A stretch of DNA of 64,000 bases from Crossiella cryophila (GTDB lineage: Bacteria > Actinomycetota > Actinomycetes > Mycobacteriales > Pseudonocardiaceae): NCBI RefSeq assembly GCF_014204915.1, contig NZ_JACHMH010000001.1, forward strand, positions 5,543,501 to 5,607,500, written 5' to 3'. Below, piece after piece: positions 57,180 to 64,000 of this stretch. The notes under the pieces were generated by a model, which worked only from the letters and a program-made list of their open reading frames with translations, made no database searches and was not told where the DNA came from. How positions within the stretch are numbered: the first letter of the stretch is position 1; each line of letters begins with the position of its first letter. A program made the position numbers and the translations under genes.

Positions 57180-57823
57180 GGCGGGTGGCCTACGCCGCGG
57201 CGACCGTGCTGACGCTGCTGGTGGGCGTGGTCATGGTGGTGCGTGGACAGGAACAGCGGGTCCGGCTCGATCGGGCCGGGGAGATCGCGGTGCTGGGCGC
57301 GTCCATCTCCGGTGCGGAGTCGGCCTGGCCGGACCGGCTGGGCCTGACCAACCAGAGCCTGAGCGCGAGCAGACTGCTCACCGACAACGGCCCCGGCCTG
57401 CCCAGTGCCCTGCACCGCCTGGACTCCGCGATCCGGCCGGGGGTGCGTGCGGTGCTGCTGACCGACCTGATCAACGACATCCAGCAGGAACCCCACCAGT
57501 ACGACCCCGAGATCATCATCGCCGGACTCCGGGAGTTCCTCCGCCAGGCGCACCGCCGCGGGATCCAGGTGATCGGCACGACCATCACGCCCTACGGCGG
57601 ATTCCTGCGCTACGAGCCCGACGGCGAACGCACCCGCCAGGCGGTCAACCACTTCATCCGCCACTCCGGCGAGTTCGACCTGGTGCTCGACTTCGACGCG
57701 GCCGTGCGGGATGCCGCCGCACCCGAACGGCTGCGCCCGGAGTTCGACTCCGGCGACCACCTGCACCCCAACGCGGCAGGTCAGCGCCGGTTGGCCGCGG
57801 TCGCCACCGAGACGCTGGGCTGA
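57176..57823 (+). CDS. Membrane-anchored SGNH-type hydrolase domain protein
   Basis: The 215-residue protein starts with an N-terminal membrane helix (VAYAAATVLTLLVGVVMVV) and an SGNH-like domain: block I VLGASISG (serine present, GDS replaced by GAS), LLTDLINDI (Asn) and DHLHPNAAG with the Asp-His pair. It is coupled to the acyltransferase by GTGA. In OatA-type enzymes both domains are in one polypeptide; here they are two proteins. A joint role in O-acetylation of an extracellular polymer or lipid is likely. Confidence 0.85.
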   Translation: MRRVAYAAATVLTLLVGVVMVVRGQEQRVRLDRAGEIAVLGASISGAESAWPDRLGLTNQSLSASRLLTDNGPGLPSALHRLDSAIRPGVRAVLLTDLINDIQQEPHQYDPEIIIAGLREFLRQAHRRGIQVIGTTITPYGGFLRYEPDGERTRQAVNHFIRHSGEFDLVLDFDAAVRDAAAPERLRPEFDSGDHLHPNAAGQRRLAAVATETLG

Positions 57824-57846
57824 ACTGCACCCGACCGAGGGAGGGT

Positions 57847-57867
57847 GTGACCGGGGTCACGGGAACT
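57847..57867 (+). promoter_or_regulatory. Palindrome plus GGGAACT motif before the ECF sigma gene
   Basis: GTGACCGGGGTCAC (6-base arms) runs into GGGAACT, an ECF-like -35 sequence. A similar GTCACGGAACT stands at 56079-56089 before the acyltransferase gene. Both may be recognised by the sigma factor encoded here; distances to a -10 element are unclear. Confidence 0.35.
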
Positions 57868-57880
57868 AGCGTTCACCAGG

Positions 57881-58513
57881 ATGGCAGAACACGGCATGGA
57901 CCCCGGCTTCCGCACTCGGGTGCGCTCTGGCGAGCAGAGCGCCTTCGCCGTGCTGTTCGAGGAGTGCGGCCGCGCCGTGTACAACCACTGCTTCCGGCTG
58001 ACCGGCGACTGGGCCGTGGCCGAGGACTGCGTGTCGCTGGTGTTCCTGGAGGCGTGGCGGCTGCGCGCGAAGATCGACGCCGAGGGCGGTTCGCTGCTGC
58101 CCTGGCTGCTGGGCGTGGCCACCAACGTGGTGCGCAGGCACTGGCGAGTGGCCCGCAGGCACCGGGCGGTGCTGGAGCAGATGCCGCCGCCCGCGTCTCT
58201 GCCGGACTTCGCCGAGGAGCTGGCGTCCCGTTTGGACGATCAGGAACGCATCGCGGAACTGCGCCGGGTCCTGTCCGCATTGCCCAGGGCCGACCGCGAG
58301 GTGCTGGCCCTGTGCGTGTGGTCCGGCCTGGATTACGCCGCCGCGGCGGAGGCACTGGGCGTCCCGGTTGGCACGGTCCGCTCCCGCCTGTCCAGGGCCC
58401 GCGCCCGGCTGGAGAAACTGGTGGACCGGAATCTGGTCACCAACCGGGAACTCGTGCGCACGGCCGGGCAGAGAGAGGGCGATGACCAGTCCGCCGAAGG
58501 AGAGACGCGATGA
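57881..58513 (+). CDS. ECF-type RNA polymerase sigma factor
   Basis: This 210-residue protein has a sigma region 2 (FEECGRAVYNHCFRLTGDWAVAEDCVSLVFLEAWR) and region 4 (LPRADREVLALCVWSGLDYAAAAEALGVPVGTVRSRLSRARARL), separated by a short linker. It lacks a zinc anti-sigma gene, but the next gene encodes a membrane protein of CU044_5270 type that overlaps by ATGA. In such pairs the membrane protein is thought to act as the regulator. It probably controls surface-related genes. Confidence 0.93.
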   Translation: MAEHGMDPGFRTRVRSGEQSAFAVLFEECGRAVYNHCFRLTGDWAVAEDCVSLVFLEAWRLRAKIDAEGGSLLPWLLGVATNVVRRHWRVARRHRAVLEQMPPPASLPDFAEELASRLDDQERIAELRRVLSALPRADREVLALCVWSGLDYAAAAEALGVPVGTVRSRLSRARARLEKLVDRNLVTNRELVRTAGQREGDDQSAEGETR

Positions 58514-59502
58514 AGCGGGATGACGACGTGCGGGCCCTGGCCGAACTGGCGCCCGCACCCCCCGAACGGGATTTCCCGGCAGGCCGGGCCCGCCAGCGCG
58601 AACTACACCTCCTGCACGCCATCACCACCGCCCAGCGAACCCGCTCCGCCCGCCGAATCTGGCTGCTGGCCGGCGCCGCCGTGGTGGTGGTGCTCGGCCT
58701 GGTGGCCGCCACCACCCTGTTCGGCCCCACCCCGGCCGCGGTCGCGGCAACCCCGAAACCGTTGTCCTACAAGCAGGACGGCCGACCAGAGGACGCCATC
58801 GGACTGCTCCGCCAGATCGCCGACGCCACCGACAAGCTGCCCAACCCGGTCCCGGCCACCGACCACCTCAAACGAATCGGCTGGTTCCTGACCCGCAACA
58901 GCTACAGCAACGCGGTGGTCCCGGAGGAGATCGAGTCCTGGCTCAACCCCGACGGCACCGGCCGCACGGTCAAGCGATCAGGCGTCCCCGAGTTCCCGGA
59001 CCAGGCGGCCCGCGACCGCTGGATCGCCGACGGTCTCTCCACCGAGGCAGGCCGGCCCCAGGTGACCACCGGCCCCCAGTTCCGGCACTGGCCGGACCGC
59101 CCGCCGACCGACCCGGCCGAGCTGGCCCGCTGGCTGCAGAAGGACCACCCACCCGCGAACGGCGCAGGCGAGGTCCTGGTGGCCATCACCGACCTGCTGC
59201 GCGAACGCGCCCTCACCCCGGCCGAACGCGCCGCCGTCCTCCGCGTCCTGGCCACCGTCCCCGGCCTGGTCTACCAGGGCAGCACCACCGACCGCCTTGG
59301 CCGCACCGGCCGGGCCTTCGCGCTGACCAACTCCCTGCGCGGCCTGCCGACCAGGCACACCCTGATCGTCAGCCAGGACAACGGGATCATCCTCGGCGAG
59401 GAGCAGATGCTGACCGAGTCCAGCGGCAAACTCGGCCTGCCGGTGCCCTCGGTGGTCGGCTACACCGTGTTCGAGCTGGCCGATCACGCGGCCGTGCCCT
59501 GA
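58510..59502 (+). CDS. CU044_5270 family membrane protein, sigma-factor partner
   Basis: The 330-residue protein has an N-terminal cytosolic segment, one membrane helix (IWLLAGAAVVVVLGLVAATT, near residues 50-69) and a large extracellular domain with DAIGLLRQIADATDKLP and VVGYTVFELADHA. It matches the CU044_5270 family, which usually follows an ECF sigma gene. It overlaps that gene by four bases. Likely anti-sigma-type sensor; the mechanism is inferred from context. Confidence 0.85.
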   Translation: MKRDDDVRALAELAPAPPERDFPAGRARQRELHLLHAITTAQRTRSARRIWLLAGAAVVVVLGLVAATTLFGPTPAAVAATPKPLSYKQDGRPEDAIGLLRQIADATDKLPNPVPATDHLKRIGWFLTRNSYSNAVVPEEIESWLNPDGTGRTVKRSGVPEFPDQAARDRWIADGLSTEAGRPQVTTGPQFRHWPDRPPTDPAELARWLQKDHPPANGAGEVLVAITDLLRERALTPAERAAVLRVLATVPGLVYQGSTTDRLGRTGRAFALTNSLRGLPTRHTLIVSQDNGIILGEEQMLTESSGKLGLPVPSVVGYTVFELADHAAVP

Positions 59503-59580
59503 GTCGCGGAGACCTCCTGGAAACACCCCGCCCCCTACCGTCCGCTCGACCTGCTCACCCAGTGTTCGGAGCGTGACCAC

Positions 59581-61203
59581 GTGCGACACCAGCGGGCCCT
59601 GCGCACCGCGCTGGCCGCGATCACCGGCCTGACCCTGCTCCCCGCCACCGCGGCGGCCACGCCCTCCACCGGAGGGACCCGCTTCCACCAGCAACAACCG
59701 GCCTGGCAGCAGTGCACACCGCATCCGGACTACCCGGGGATCCAGTGGGAGCGGATGGAATGCGCCACCGTCCAGGTGCCGCTGGACTACCGCGAACCCG
59801 GCGCGGACACCCTGGACATCCAGGTGACCCGGATCAAGGCCAAGGAACCGGCGGTCCGGCGGGGTGTGCTGCTGCTCAACCCTGGTGGGCCGGGCGGGCT
59901 CGGCTCCTCGATGCCGGTCGCGGTGGCGGACAACCGGATCGCGCGGCACTTCGACCTGATCGGCTTCGATCCCAGGGGCGTTGGCCGGTCCACGCGGTTG
60001 CAGTGCGAGGGCCAGGATCCGATTGACCAGAACCGGCCCGCGGACGAGGAGTTCCCGAAGATCGCGGCCGAGGCGCGGGAGCTGGAGGCGGGGTGTCAGC
60101 GGGCCGGTGGCCGGATGCGGCCGCACATCAGCACCGCCAACACCGCGCGGGACATGGACGTCATCCGGGCGGTGCTGGGCGAGAAGAAGATCAACTACCT
60201 GGGGTACTCCTACGGCACCTACCTCGGCGCGGTCTACGGCAGCCTCTTCCCGCAGCGGCTCAACCGCAGTGTCCTGGACTCGGCCATGCACCCGGACTGG
60301 CTCTACCGCGAGACCTGGAAGCACCAGTCGATCGCGGCGGGGGAGAACGTCGAGGTGTGGAGCCGGTGGCTGGCCGAGCGCGACCGCACCTTCCGCCTCG
60401 GCGCCACCCCGGCGGCCGTGCGCCGCACCCTGGACGAGGTGGGCCGGAAGCTGGCCGTCAAGCCGGTCGACCTGCTCGACCCGCCGCCAGGCATGCCGCA
60501 GCTGCACAGCGTGGAGCGGAGCCTGTTCGACAGCATCCTCACCTGGTCCAACGATCGGCCGATGTGGCAGAAACTGGGGCTGGTCGTCGGCAGGCTCCGC
60601 GAGCTGACCGGGTCGAAACCGGATCCGGACACCAGCGCCGCACTGGGCCTGCTCGCCCGGCGGGCCATCCCGGAGACCATGCCCGGCGCCTACTACGCGC
60701 TCAACTGCGAGGCGGACTGGCCGAGCGACCTCAACACCTACTACCGCGACATGAAGGTGTTCCGGGACAAGCACCCGTACGGCTCCGGGGCGATGGCCGC
60801 CGCGCCCAAGCCCTGCACCTTCCGCGGCTTCACCCCGCCGGAGAAACCCGTTGCCCTCAACCGGAACGGCTATCCCACCGGGCTGGTCATCCAGGCCGAG
60901 GGCGACATCGCCACGCACTACGCCGGTGGCCCGGCCATGGCCCGCAGGCTGCGTGACCACCTCATCTCGGTGCCCGACGACGGCAGCCACGGGCTGTACG
61001 GCCACAACACCTGCGTCACCGCCAAGGTCGACGAGTACCTGATCAACGGCGTGCTGCCCGGCCCCCGGTCGCTGTGCGCGGGCAGCCCGCGCCCGGACGT
61101 CCCCGCCGACGGTGAACCCGTTGCACCGCAGGCACAACCGGGCTCGCTCGCCGACGGCATCCGCTCGATCATCGCGCGGTACCGGCTGGATCGCCTGCGC
61201 TGA
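59581..61203 (+). CDS. Secreted tripeptidyl-aminopeptidase-like alpha/beta hydrolase
   Basis: The 540-residue protein has a signal peptide (RTALAAITGLTLLPATAAA) and the S33 family layout: VLLLNPGGPGGLGSSM oxyanion motif, nucleophile elbow GYSYGTYLG, acid in QAEGDIATHYAGG and His in DDGSHGLYG. The C-terminal TAP-like domain follows. Such enzymes release peptides from substrate N-termini in the medium. GTG start at 59581; a short promoter region of about 80 bases precedes it. Confidence 0.93.
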   Translation: MRHQRALRTALAAITGLTLLPATAAATPSTGGTRFHQQQPAWQQCTPHPDYPGIQWERMECATVQVPLDYREPGADTLDIQVTRIKAKEPAVRRGVLLLNPGGPGGLGSSMPVAVADNRIARHFDLIGFDPRGVGRSTRLQCEGQDPIDQNRPADEEFPKIAAEARELEAGCQRAGGRMRPHISTANTARDMDVIRAVLGEKKINYLGYSYGTYLGAVYGSLFPQRLNRSVLDSAMHPDWLYRETWKHQSIAAGENVEVWSRWLAERDRTFRLGATPAAVRRTLDEVGRKLAVKPVDLLDPPPGMPQLHSVERSLFDSILTWSNDRPMWQKLGLVVGRLRELTGSKPDPDTSAALGLLARRAIPETMPGAYYALNCEADWPSDLNTYYRDMKVFRDKHPYGSGAMAAAPKPCTFRGFTPPEKPVALNRNGYPTGLVIQAEGDIATHYAGGPAMARRLRDHLISVPDDGSHGLYGHNTCVTAKVDEYLINGVLPGPRSLCAGSPRPDVPADGEPVAPQAQPGSLADGIRSIIARYRLDRLR

Positions 61204-61210
61204 GCGGGTT

Positions 61211-61996
61211 TCAGCGGCCTCCGGTGGTGGCCTCGATCAGCTCGTGGGCCAGGTCGAGGCGGACGCCGTCGGGGTTGCGCAGGCCGTGTTCGGCGTACCA
61301 GGACTCGTCGGCCTCCGGATGCGGGCCGCTGACCCCGACCCGGCCCTTGCCGAACGGGGCGACGAGCACGGCGGGTTTCCCGTTGGGGTAGGAGGCCAGC
61401 ACGGTGGCGGTGGCGTTGGCCGCCAGGACGAACGTGGGTCCGTCCTGGAAGTACATGTGCCGTGATTTCCCCTGCCAGTCCACCTTGATCACGGTGTGCC
61501 GGTCGTCGGGGACCGTGCTGCCGGGCGATCCGGCGTAGCCCTCGGTGTCGCCCGGCAACAGGTCGAAGCCGGGGTCGCGGCCGGCCAGGTAGGCGCCGAA
61601 GCACAGGCCGAGGTAGCTGCCGCCGCCCCGCACCCAGTCGCGGATCACCCCGGCGGAACCCTTGAGCTGCCGCCAGGTCCCGTCGAGGTCGGCGCCGCCG
61701 CCGGGCTGGACGTAGAGCTGTGCCCCGGCCAGTGCGGCGGCGGTCGGCGCGGTCACGAACTCGACCCGGTACGGCCGAGGTGCGTTACGCAGCAACGTGG
61801 CCACGGCCGGCGCGCAGTCGGTACAGCCCTGGGGGCCGTTGTAGACCAGCGCGAGCGGCGGCGGGGTGCTCGGCGGCTGGGCTGGCGGCTGCTCGGTCTT
61901 GGGCTGGGCGCAACCGGCCGCCAGCAGCGCCGCGGCCGGGAGGAGGCCGAACAGCAGCCGTCGACGGTCCACTGTGGACTGACTAGGCACGATCAC
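61211..61996 (-). CDS. BPL_N-type glutamine-amidotransferase-like lipoprotein
   Basis: The 261-residue protein has a Tat-like N-terminus (DRRRLLFGLLPAAAL) and a lipobox (LLAAGC), so it is probably a surface lipoprotein. The mature domain resembles the N-terminal domain of biotin-protein ligases (class I glutamine amidotransferase fold), with GGGADLDGTWRQL and a nucleophile-elbow-like YLGLCFGAYLAG. The GTG start overlaps the upstream TetR gene by 14 bases. Function is not established. Confidence 0.8.
   Translation of the reverse strand: MIVPSQSTVDRRRLLFGLLPAAALLAAGCAQPKTEQPPAQPPSTPPPLALVYNGPQGCTDCAPAVATLLRNAPRPYRVEFVTAPTAAALAGAQLYVQPGGGADLDGTWRQLKGSAGVIRDWVRGGGSYLGLCFGAYLAGRDPGFDLLPGDTEGYAGSPGSTVPDDRHTVIKVDWQGKSRHMYFQDGPTFVLAANATATVLASYPNGKPAVLVAPFGKGRVGVSGPHPEADESWYAEHGLRNPDGVRLDLAHELIEATTGGR
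61967..61979. repeat. GTCCACWGTGGAC palindrome, copy 4
   Basis: GTCCACTGTGGAC lies at the start of the BPL_N gene and encodes Ser-Thr-Val-Asp on the minus strand with an ACA threonine codon. Confidence 0.7.
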
Positions 61997-62570
61997 CGGC
62001 TCCGGTCGCGGACCAGGCCGCCTCGATCATCCGGAAGATCTCGTCCACCGCGGCGTCCGGCTCGGCCGCCTCGCGGGCCAGTGAGAACGCCTCGATCGCG
62101 AACCGGGCCAGCGCACGGCAGGCGGTGGCGCTCCGGTGCAGGTCCGGGTCGGCGGTCAGGGCCGCGGCCAGCGAGTCCGCGTGGCGCAGGCGCATCGACT
62201 CCTCGTACTGCCGCAGCGCGGGGGATTCCTCGATCAGGTGCCAGGTCGGCGCGGAACCCTCGGCCGAGCAGTGCCGCACCAGGGCACGGATCTCCTCGCG
62301 CAGCAAGGGGATGAGCGGTTCGCCTGGCGCCCGGCCGGTGACCGCCTGGGTGAGGCGGTCCTGGAACTCCTGGTCCTGCTCGAACACCAGGGCCTCTTTC
62401 GAGGCGAAGTGGGAGAACACCGTGGTGACCGCCACATCGGCCTCGGCGGCCACGTCCCGGATGCCCACCGCGTCGTACCCGCGCTCCAGGAACAGCCGCA
62501 ACGCGGTGTCGGCGATCTTCTGCCGGGTCGCGGCCTTCTTGCGCTCCCGACGTCCGGGCGGTGCGGTCAT
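61983..62570 (-). CDS. TetR family regulator
   Basis: The 195-residue protein has a TetR helix-turn-helix (IRDVAAEADVAVTTVFSHFASKEALVF, near residues 37-63) and a helical ligand domain. It is divergent from the FAD monooxygenase gene and overlaps the BPL_N gene downstream. The short CTAACCGTTAG palindrome (62614-62624) in the intergenic region is a candidate operator. Confidence 0.92.
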   Translation of the reverse strand: MTAPPGRRERKKAATRQKIADTALRLFLERGYDAVGIRDVAAEADVAVTTVFSHFASKEALVFEQDQEFQDRLTQAVTGRAPGEPLIPLLREEIRALVRHCSAEGSAPTWHLIEESPALRQYEESMRLRHADSLAAALTADPDLHRSATACRALARFAIEAFSLAREAAEPDAAVDEIFRMIEAAWSATGAGDRA

Positions 62571-62613
62571 GCGCTGATGCTATCAGGTGCAAAAGTGGAG
62601 CTGTTGTTTAAAG

Positions 62614-62624
62614 CTAACCGTTAG
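62614..62624. promoter_or_regulatory. Candidate TetR operator before the monooxygenase
   Basis: CTAACCGTTAG (5-base arms, one-base centre) lies in the A+T-richer divergent intergenic segment with TTTAAAG on one side and GTGTTACG on the other. Short arms make this a weak call. Confidence 0.4.
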
Positions 62625-62661
62625 TGTTACGTTCGATGGCGAGACGAGAGGGGGACCAACG

Positions 62662-63762
62662 ATGCGCACGGTGATCGTGGGCGCGGGCCTGGTCGGCCTG
62701 ACCACCGCGGCCTCGCTGCGGCTGATCGGGCACGAGGTCACCGTGCTGGAGCAGGCGCCGGAGGTGCGGGCGGCCGGGGCGGGCATCGGCCTGTGGGACA
62801 ACGCGTTGCGGGAGTTCGACCTGCTCGGCATCGGCGAGCGGGTCCGGCGGCTGGGCGAGCCCGTGGACGCCTGGTTCTTCGACGCCGCGGGCCGCCCGGA
62901 ACGCGCGGCGGGCTACGGCCCGGACGCCTACCGGTTCCTGATGGTGCCCCGGCCGGAGCTGACCACCCTGCTCGCCGACGCCGCCGGGCGGGACCGGATC
63001 CGCCTGGGCACGCACGTCACCGGCTTCACCGAGCAGGACACGCACGTGGTGGCGCACCTCGGCGACGGCACCCGGCTGGCGGCGGACCTGTTGATCGGCG
63101 CGGACGGGGTGTACTCCGAGGTGCGCGCCGCCATGCTGCCCGGCAGTGCGGCGGTCCCGCACGCCGGTCACCACGCCTGGCGGGCCGTGGTCCCCGCCGG
63201 TGCCGAGCGGCCGGAAGGCACGATGGTCACCATCGGCTCCGCGCGGACCAGGGGTGGCTACACCCGGGTCGCGGCGGATCGGACCATGTGGTGGGTTTCC
63301 CAGTTCGACGCCGGTGAACTCGTTGGCGGGAAACGGGATCGGGCGTTGCTACGGGCCCGCAACGTGGCCGGGTCCGGGTGGCACGAGGAGTTGCTGGCGA
63401 TGATCGCGGCGACCCCGGAGGAGTCCATCCTGGAGAACCGGATCATGCGCGTCCCCGAGCTGCCGCACTGGACCACCGGCCGGGTCATGCTGATCGGCGA
63501 TGCCGCACACGGCCTGTCCCCGCACATCGCGGCCGGCGGCACCCTGGGCATCGAGGACGCCGGGGTGCTACGCGCCGAACTGGCCCGCGGATCCGGCCTG
63601 GCCGAGCCGCTCGCCCGCTATGACAACGCCCGCAGAGCCCGCTTCGACCAGGTGCGCGCGCACGCCGACGCGGTCGAGCAGGCCGACGGGGCCGCCAAAT
63701 CCGCCGAGCGCTACGCCGCCTTCAGCCACTGGATGCTCGGCACCGCGCCTGCCACTGACTAA
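62662..63762 (+). CDS. FAD-dependent monooxygenase (PHBH/salicylate-hydroxylase-like)
   Basis: The 366-residue flavoprotein has the dinucleotide motif IVGAGLVGLTTAASL, the DG motif GADGVYSEVRA and the GD motif VMLIGDAAHGLSPHIAAGG of class A flavoprotein monooxygenases. It should hydroxylate an aromatic or similar compound with NAD(P)H and oxygen. The ATG at 62662 follows GAGAGGGGG. It faces a TetR gene, and the zinc-type oxidoreductase downstream may share its transcript; this suggests an inducible detoxification unit. Confidence 0.92.
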   Translation: MRTVIVGAGLVGLTTAASLRLIGHEVTVLEQAPEVRAAGAGIGLWDNALREFDLLGIGERVRRLGEPVDAWFFDAAGRPERAAGYGPDAYRFLMVPRPELTTLLADAAGRDRIRLGTHVTGFTEQDTHVVAHLGDGTRLAADLLIGADGVYSEVRAAMLPGSAAVPHAGHHAWRAVVPAGAERPEGTMVTIGSARTRGGYTRVAADRTMWWVSQFDAGELVGGKRDRALLRARNVAGSGWHEELLAMIAATPEESILENRIMRVPELPHWTTGRVMLIGDAAHGLSPHIAAGGTLGIEDAGVLRAELARGSGLAEPLARYDNARRARFDQVRAHADAVEQADGAAKSAERYAAFSHWMLGTAPATD

Positions 63763-63793
63763 GCACACCAACAACAACGTGAGGAACGAGAAC

Positions 63794-64000
63794 ATGCGGA
63801 AAGTGACCTTCGCCGAGTTCGGCGGCCCGGAAGTGCTGCGCCTGGACACCGCCGAGCAGCCGCACCCGGGCCCCGGCCAGGTGCGCATCGCCGTGCGGGC
63901 CGCGGGCGTGAACCCGTTCGACTGGCGGATCCGCACCGGAACGCTCCAGGACGCCCACCCGATCGAACTGCCTGCCGGGCTTGGGCTTGACGCCGCCGGG
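63794..64000 (+). CDS. Zinc-type alcohol dehydrogenase/quinone oxidoreductase, partial
   Basis: The first 69 residues are visible: MRKVTFAEFGGPEVLRL, then QPHPGPGQVRIAVRAAGVNP and FDWRIRTG. They match the GroES-like N-terminal domain of medium-chain quinone oxidoreductases (QOR type), which have no catalytic zinc. The gene continues past the window edge. It lies 31 bases after the monooxygenase on the same strand and has GAGGAACGAG upstream. Confidence 0.88.
   Translation, partial: MRKVTFAEFGGPEVLRLDTAEQPHPGPGQVRIAVRAAGVNPFDWRIRTGTLQDAHPIELPAGLGLDAAG

Overview
The window is very G+C-rich chromosomal DNA with dense, often overlapping genes, many ATGA/GTGA stop-start junctions and strongly biased third codon positions. 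The gene content (several TetR/GntR-FCD regulators, a SARP regulator, Tat-exported phosphatases, a P450 with its ferredoxin, YhgE/Pip, a CU044_5270-type protein behind an ECF sigma factor) points to a filamentous actinomycete, most likely Pseudonocardiales. That placement is inference from content and style, not from a marker gene. No rRNA, tRNA, CRISPR array, insertion sequence or replication origin was found.

Layout. 0-2.1 kb: C-terminal part of a WD40 protein with 14 repeats, cut by the window edge. 2.2-9.4 kb: a CUT1-type carbohydrate import operon ending in a mannonate-dehydratase-family enzyme, a TetR/VOC divergent pair sharing a palindrome, a FadR-type regulator and hypotheticals. 9.4-16.1 kb: a tightly overlapping catabolic operon (hydroxyacid dehydrogenase, isomerase, Asp/Glu-racemase-like protein, DUF1537 kinase, ModA-like protein, TRAP-like permease) facing its GntR regulator across a perfect inverted repeat. 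It resembles four-carbon acid-sugar pathways. 16.1-22.8 kb: acetyltransferase, hydrolases, an NAD-binding protein and a TetR-SARP pair. 22.8-29.2 kb: TetR, an MMPL transporter fused to a short P-loop domain, YhgE/Pip protein and an amidohydrolase. 29.2-31.0 kb: a lower-G+C patch with an orphan SMI1/KNR4 immunity gene and a DUF2283 fragment, then a secreted SGNH hydrolase. 31.2-36.4 kb: DMT transporter, DeoR regulator and a GMC oxidoreductase-SIS isomerase-ROK kinase operon. 36.4-38.5 kb: P450-TetR-ferredoxin operon whose leader can fold over its own ribosome binding site. 38.5-42.7 kb: two tandem purple-acid-phosphatase-like genes, one with ruined metal ligands, then a LysR gene. 42.7-44.3 kb: a lower-G+C segment with a 39-residue cationic amphipathic peptide gene and two paralogous secreted proteins. 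44.4-49.7 kb: a very large secreted protein with a glycine-rich hydrophobic core and a secreted NHL protein. 49.8-51.7 kb: scar containing a deleted rmlA remnant between two genes that look truncated. 51.7-64 kb: secreted phytase-like protein, glycosyltransferase, a repeat array, M1 peptidase, acyltransferase plus SGNH pair, ECF sigma plus CU044_5270 protein, secreted peptidase-like hydrolase, BPL_N lipoprotein, TetR, FAD monooxygenase and a partial zinc-type oxidoreductase.

Most operons carry their own regulator with a recognisable palindrome in the divergent promoter, so the window is mainly a chain of small, locally controlled accessory modules. The most unusual items are the small-peptide locus at 43 kb, the dead phosphatase paralogue, the ribosome-binding-site hairpin before the P450, the GTGTTGGCCG array at 54.5 kb, and a recurring 13-base palindrome (GTCCACWGTGGAC) found four times.
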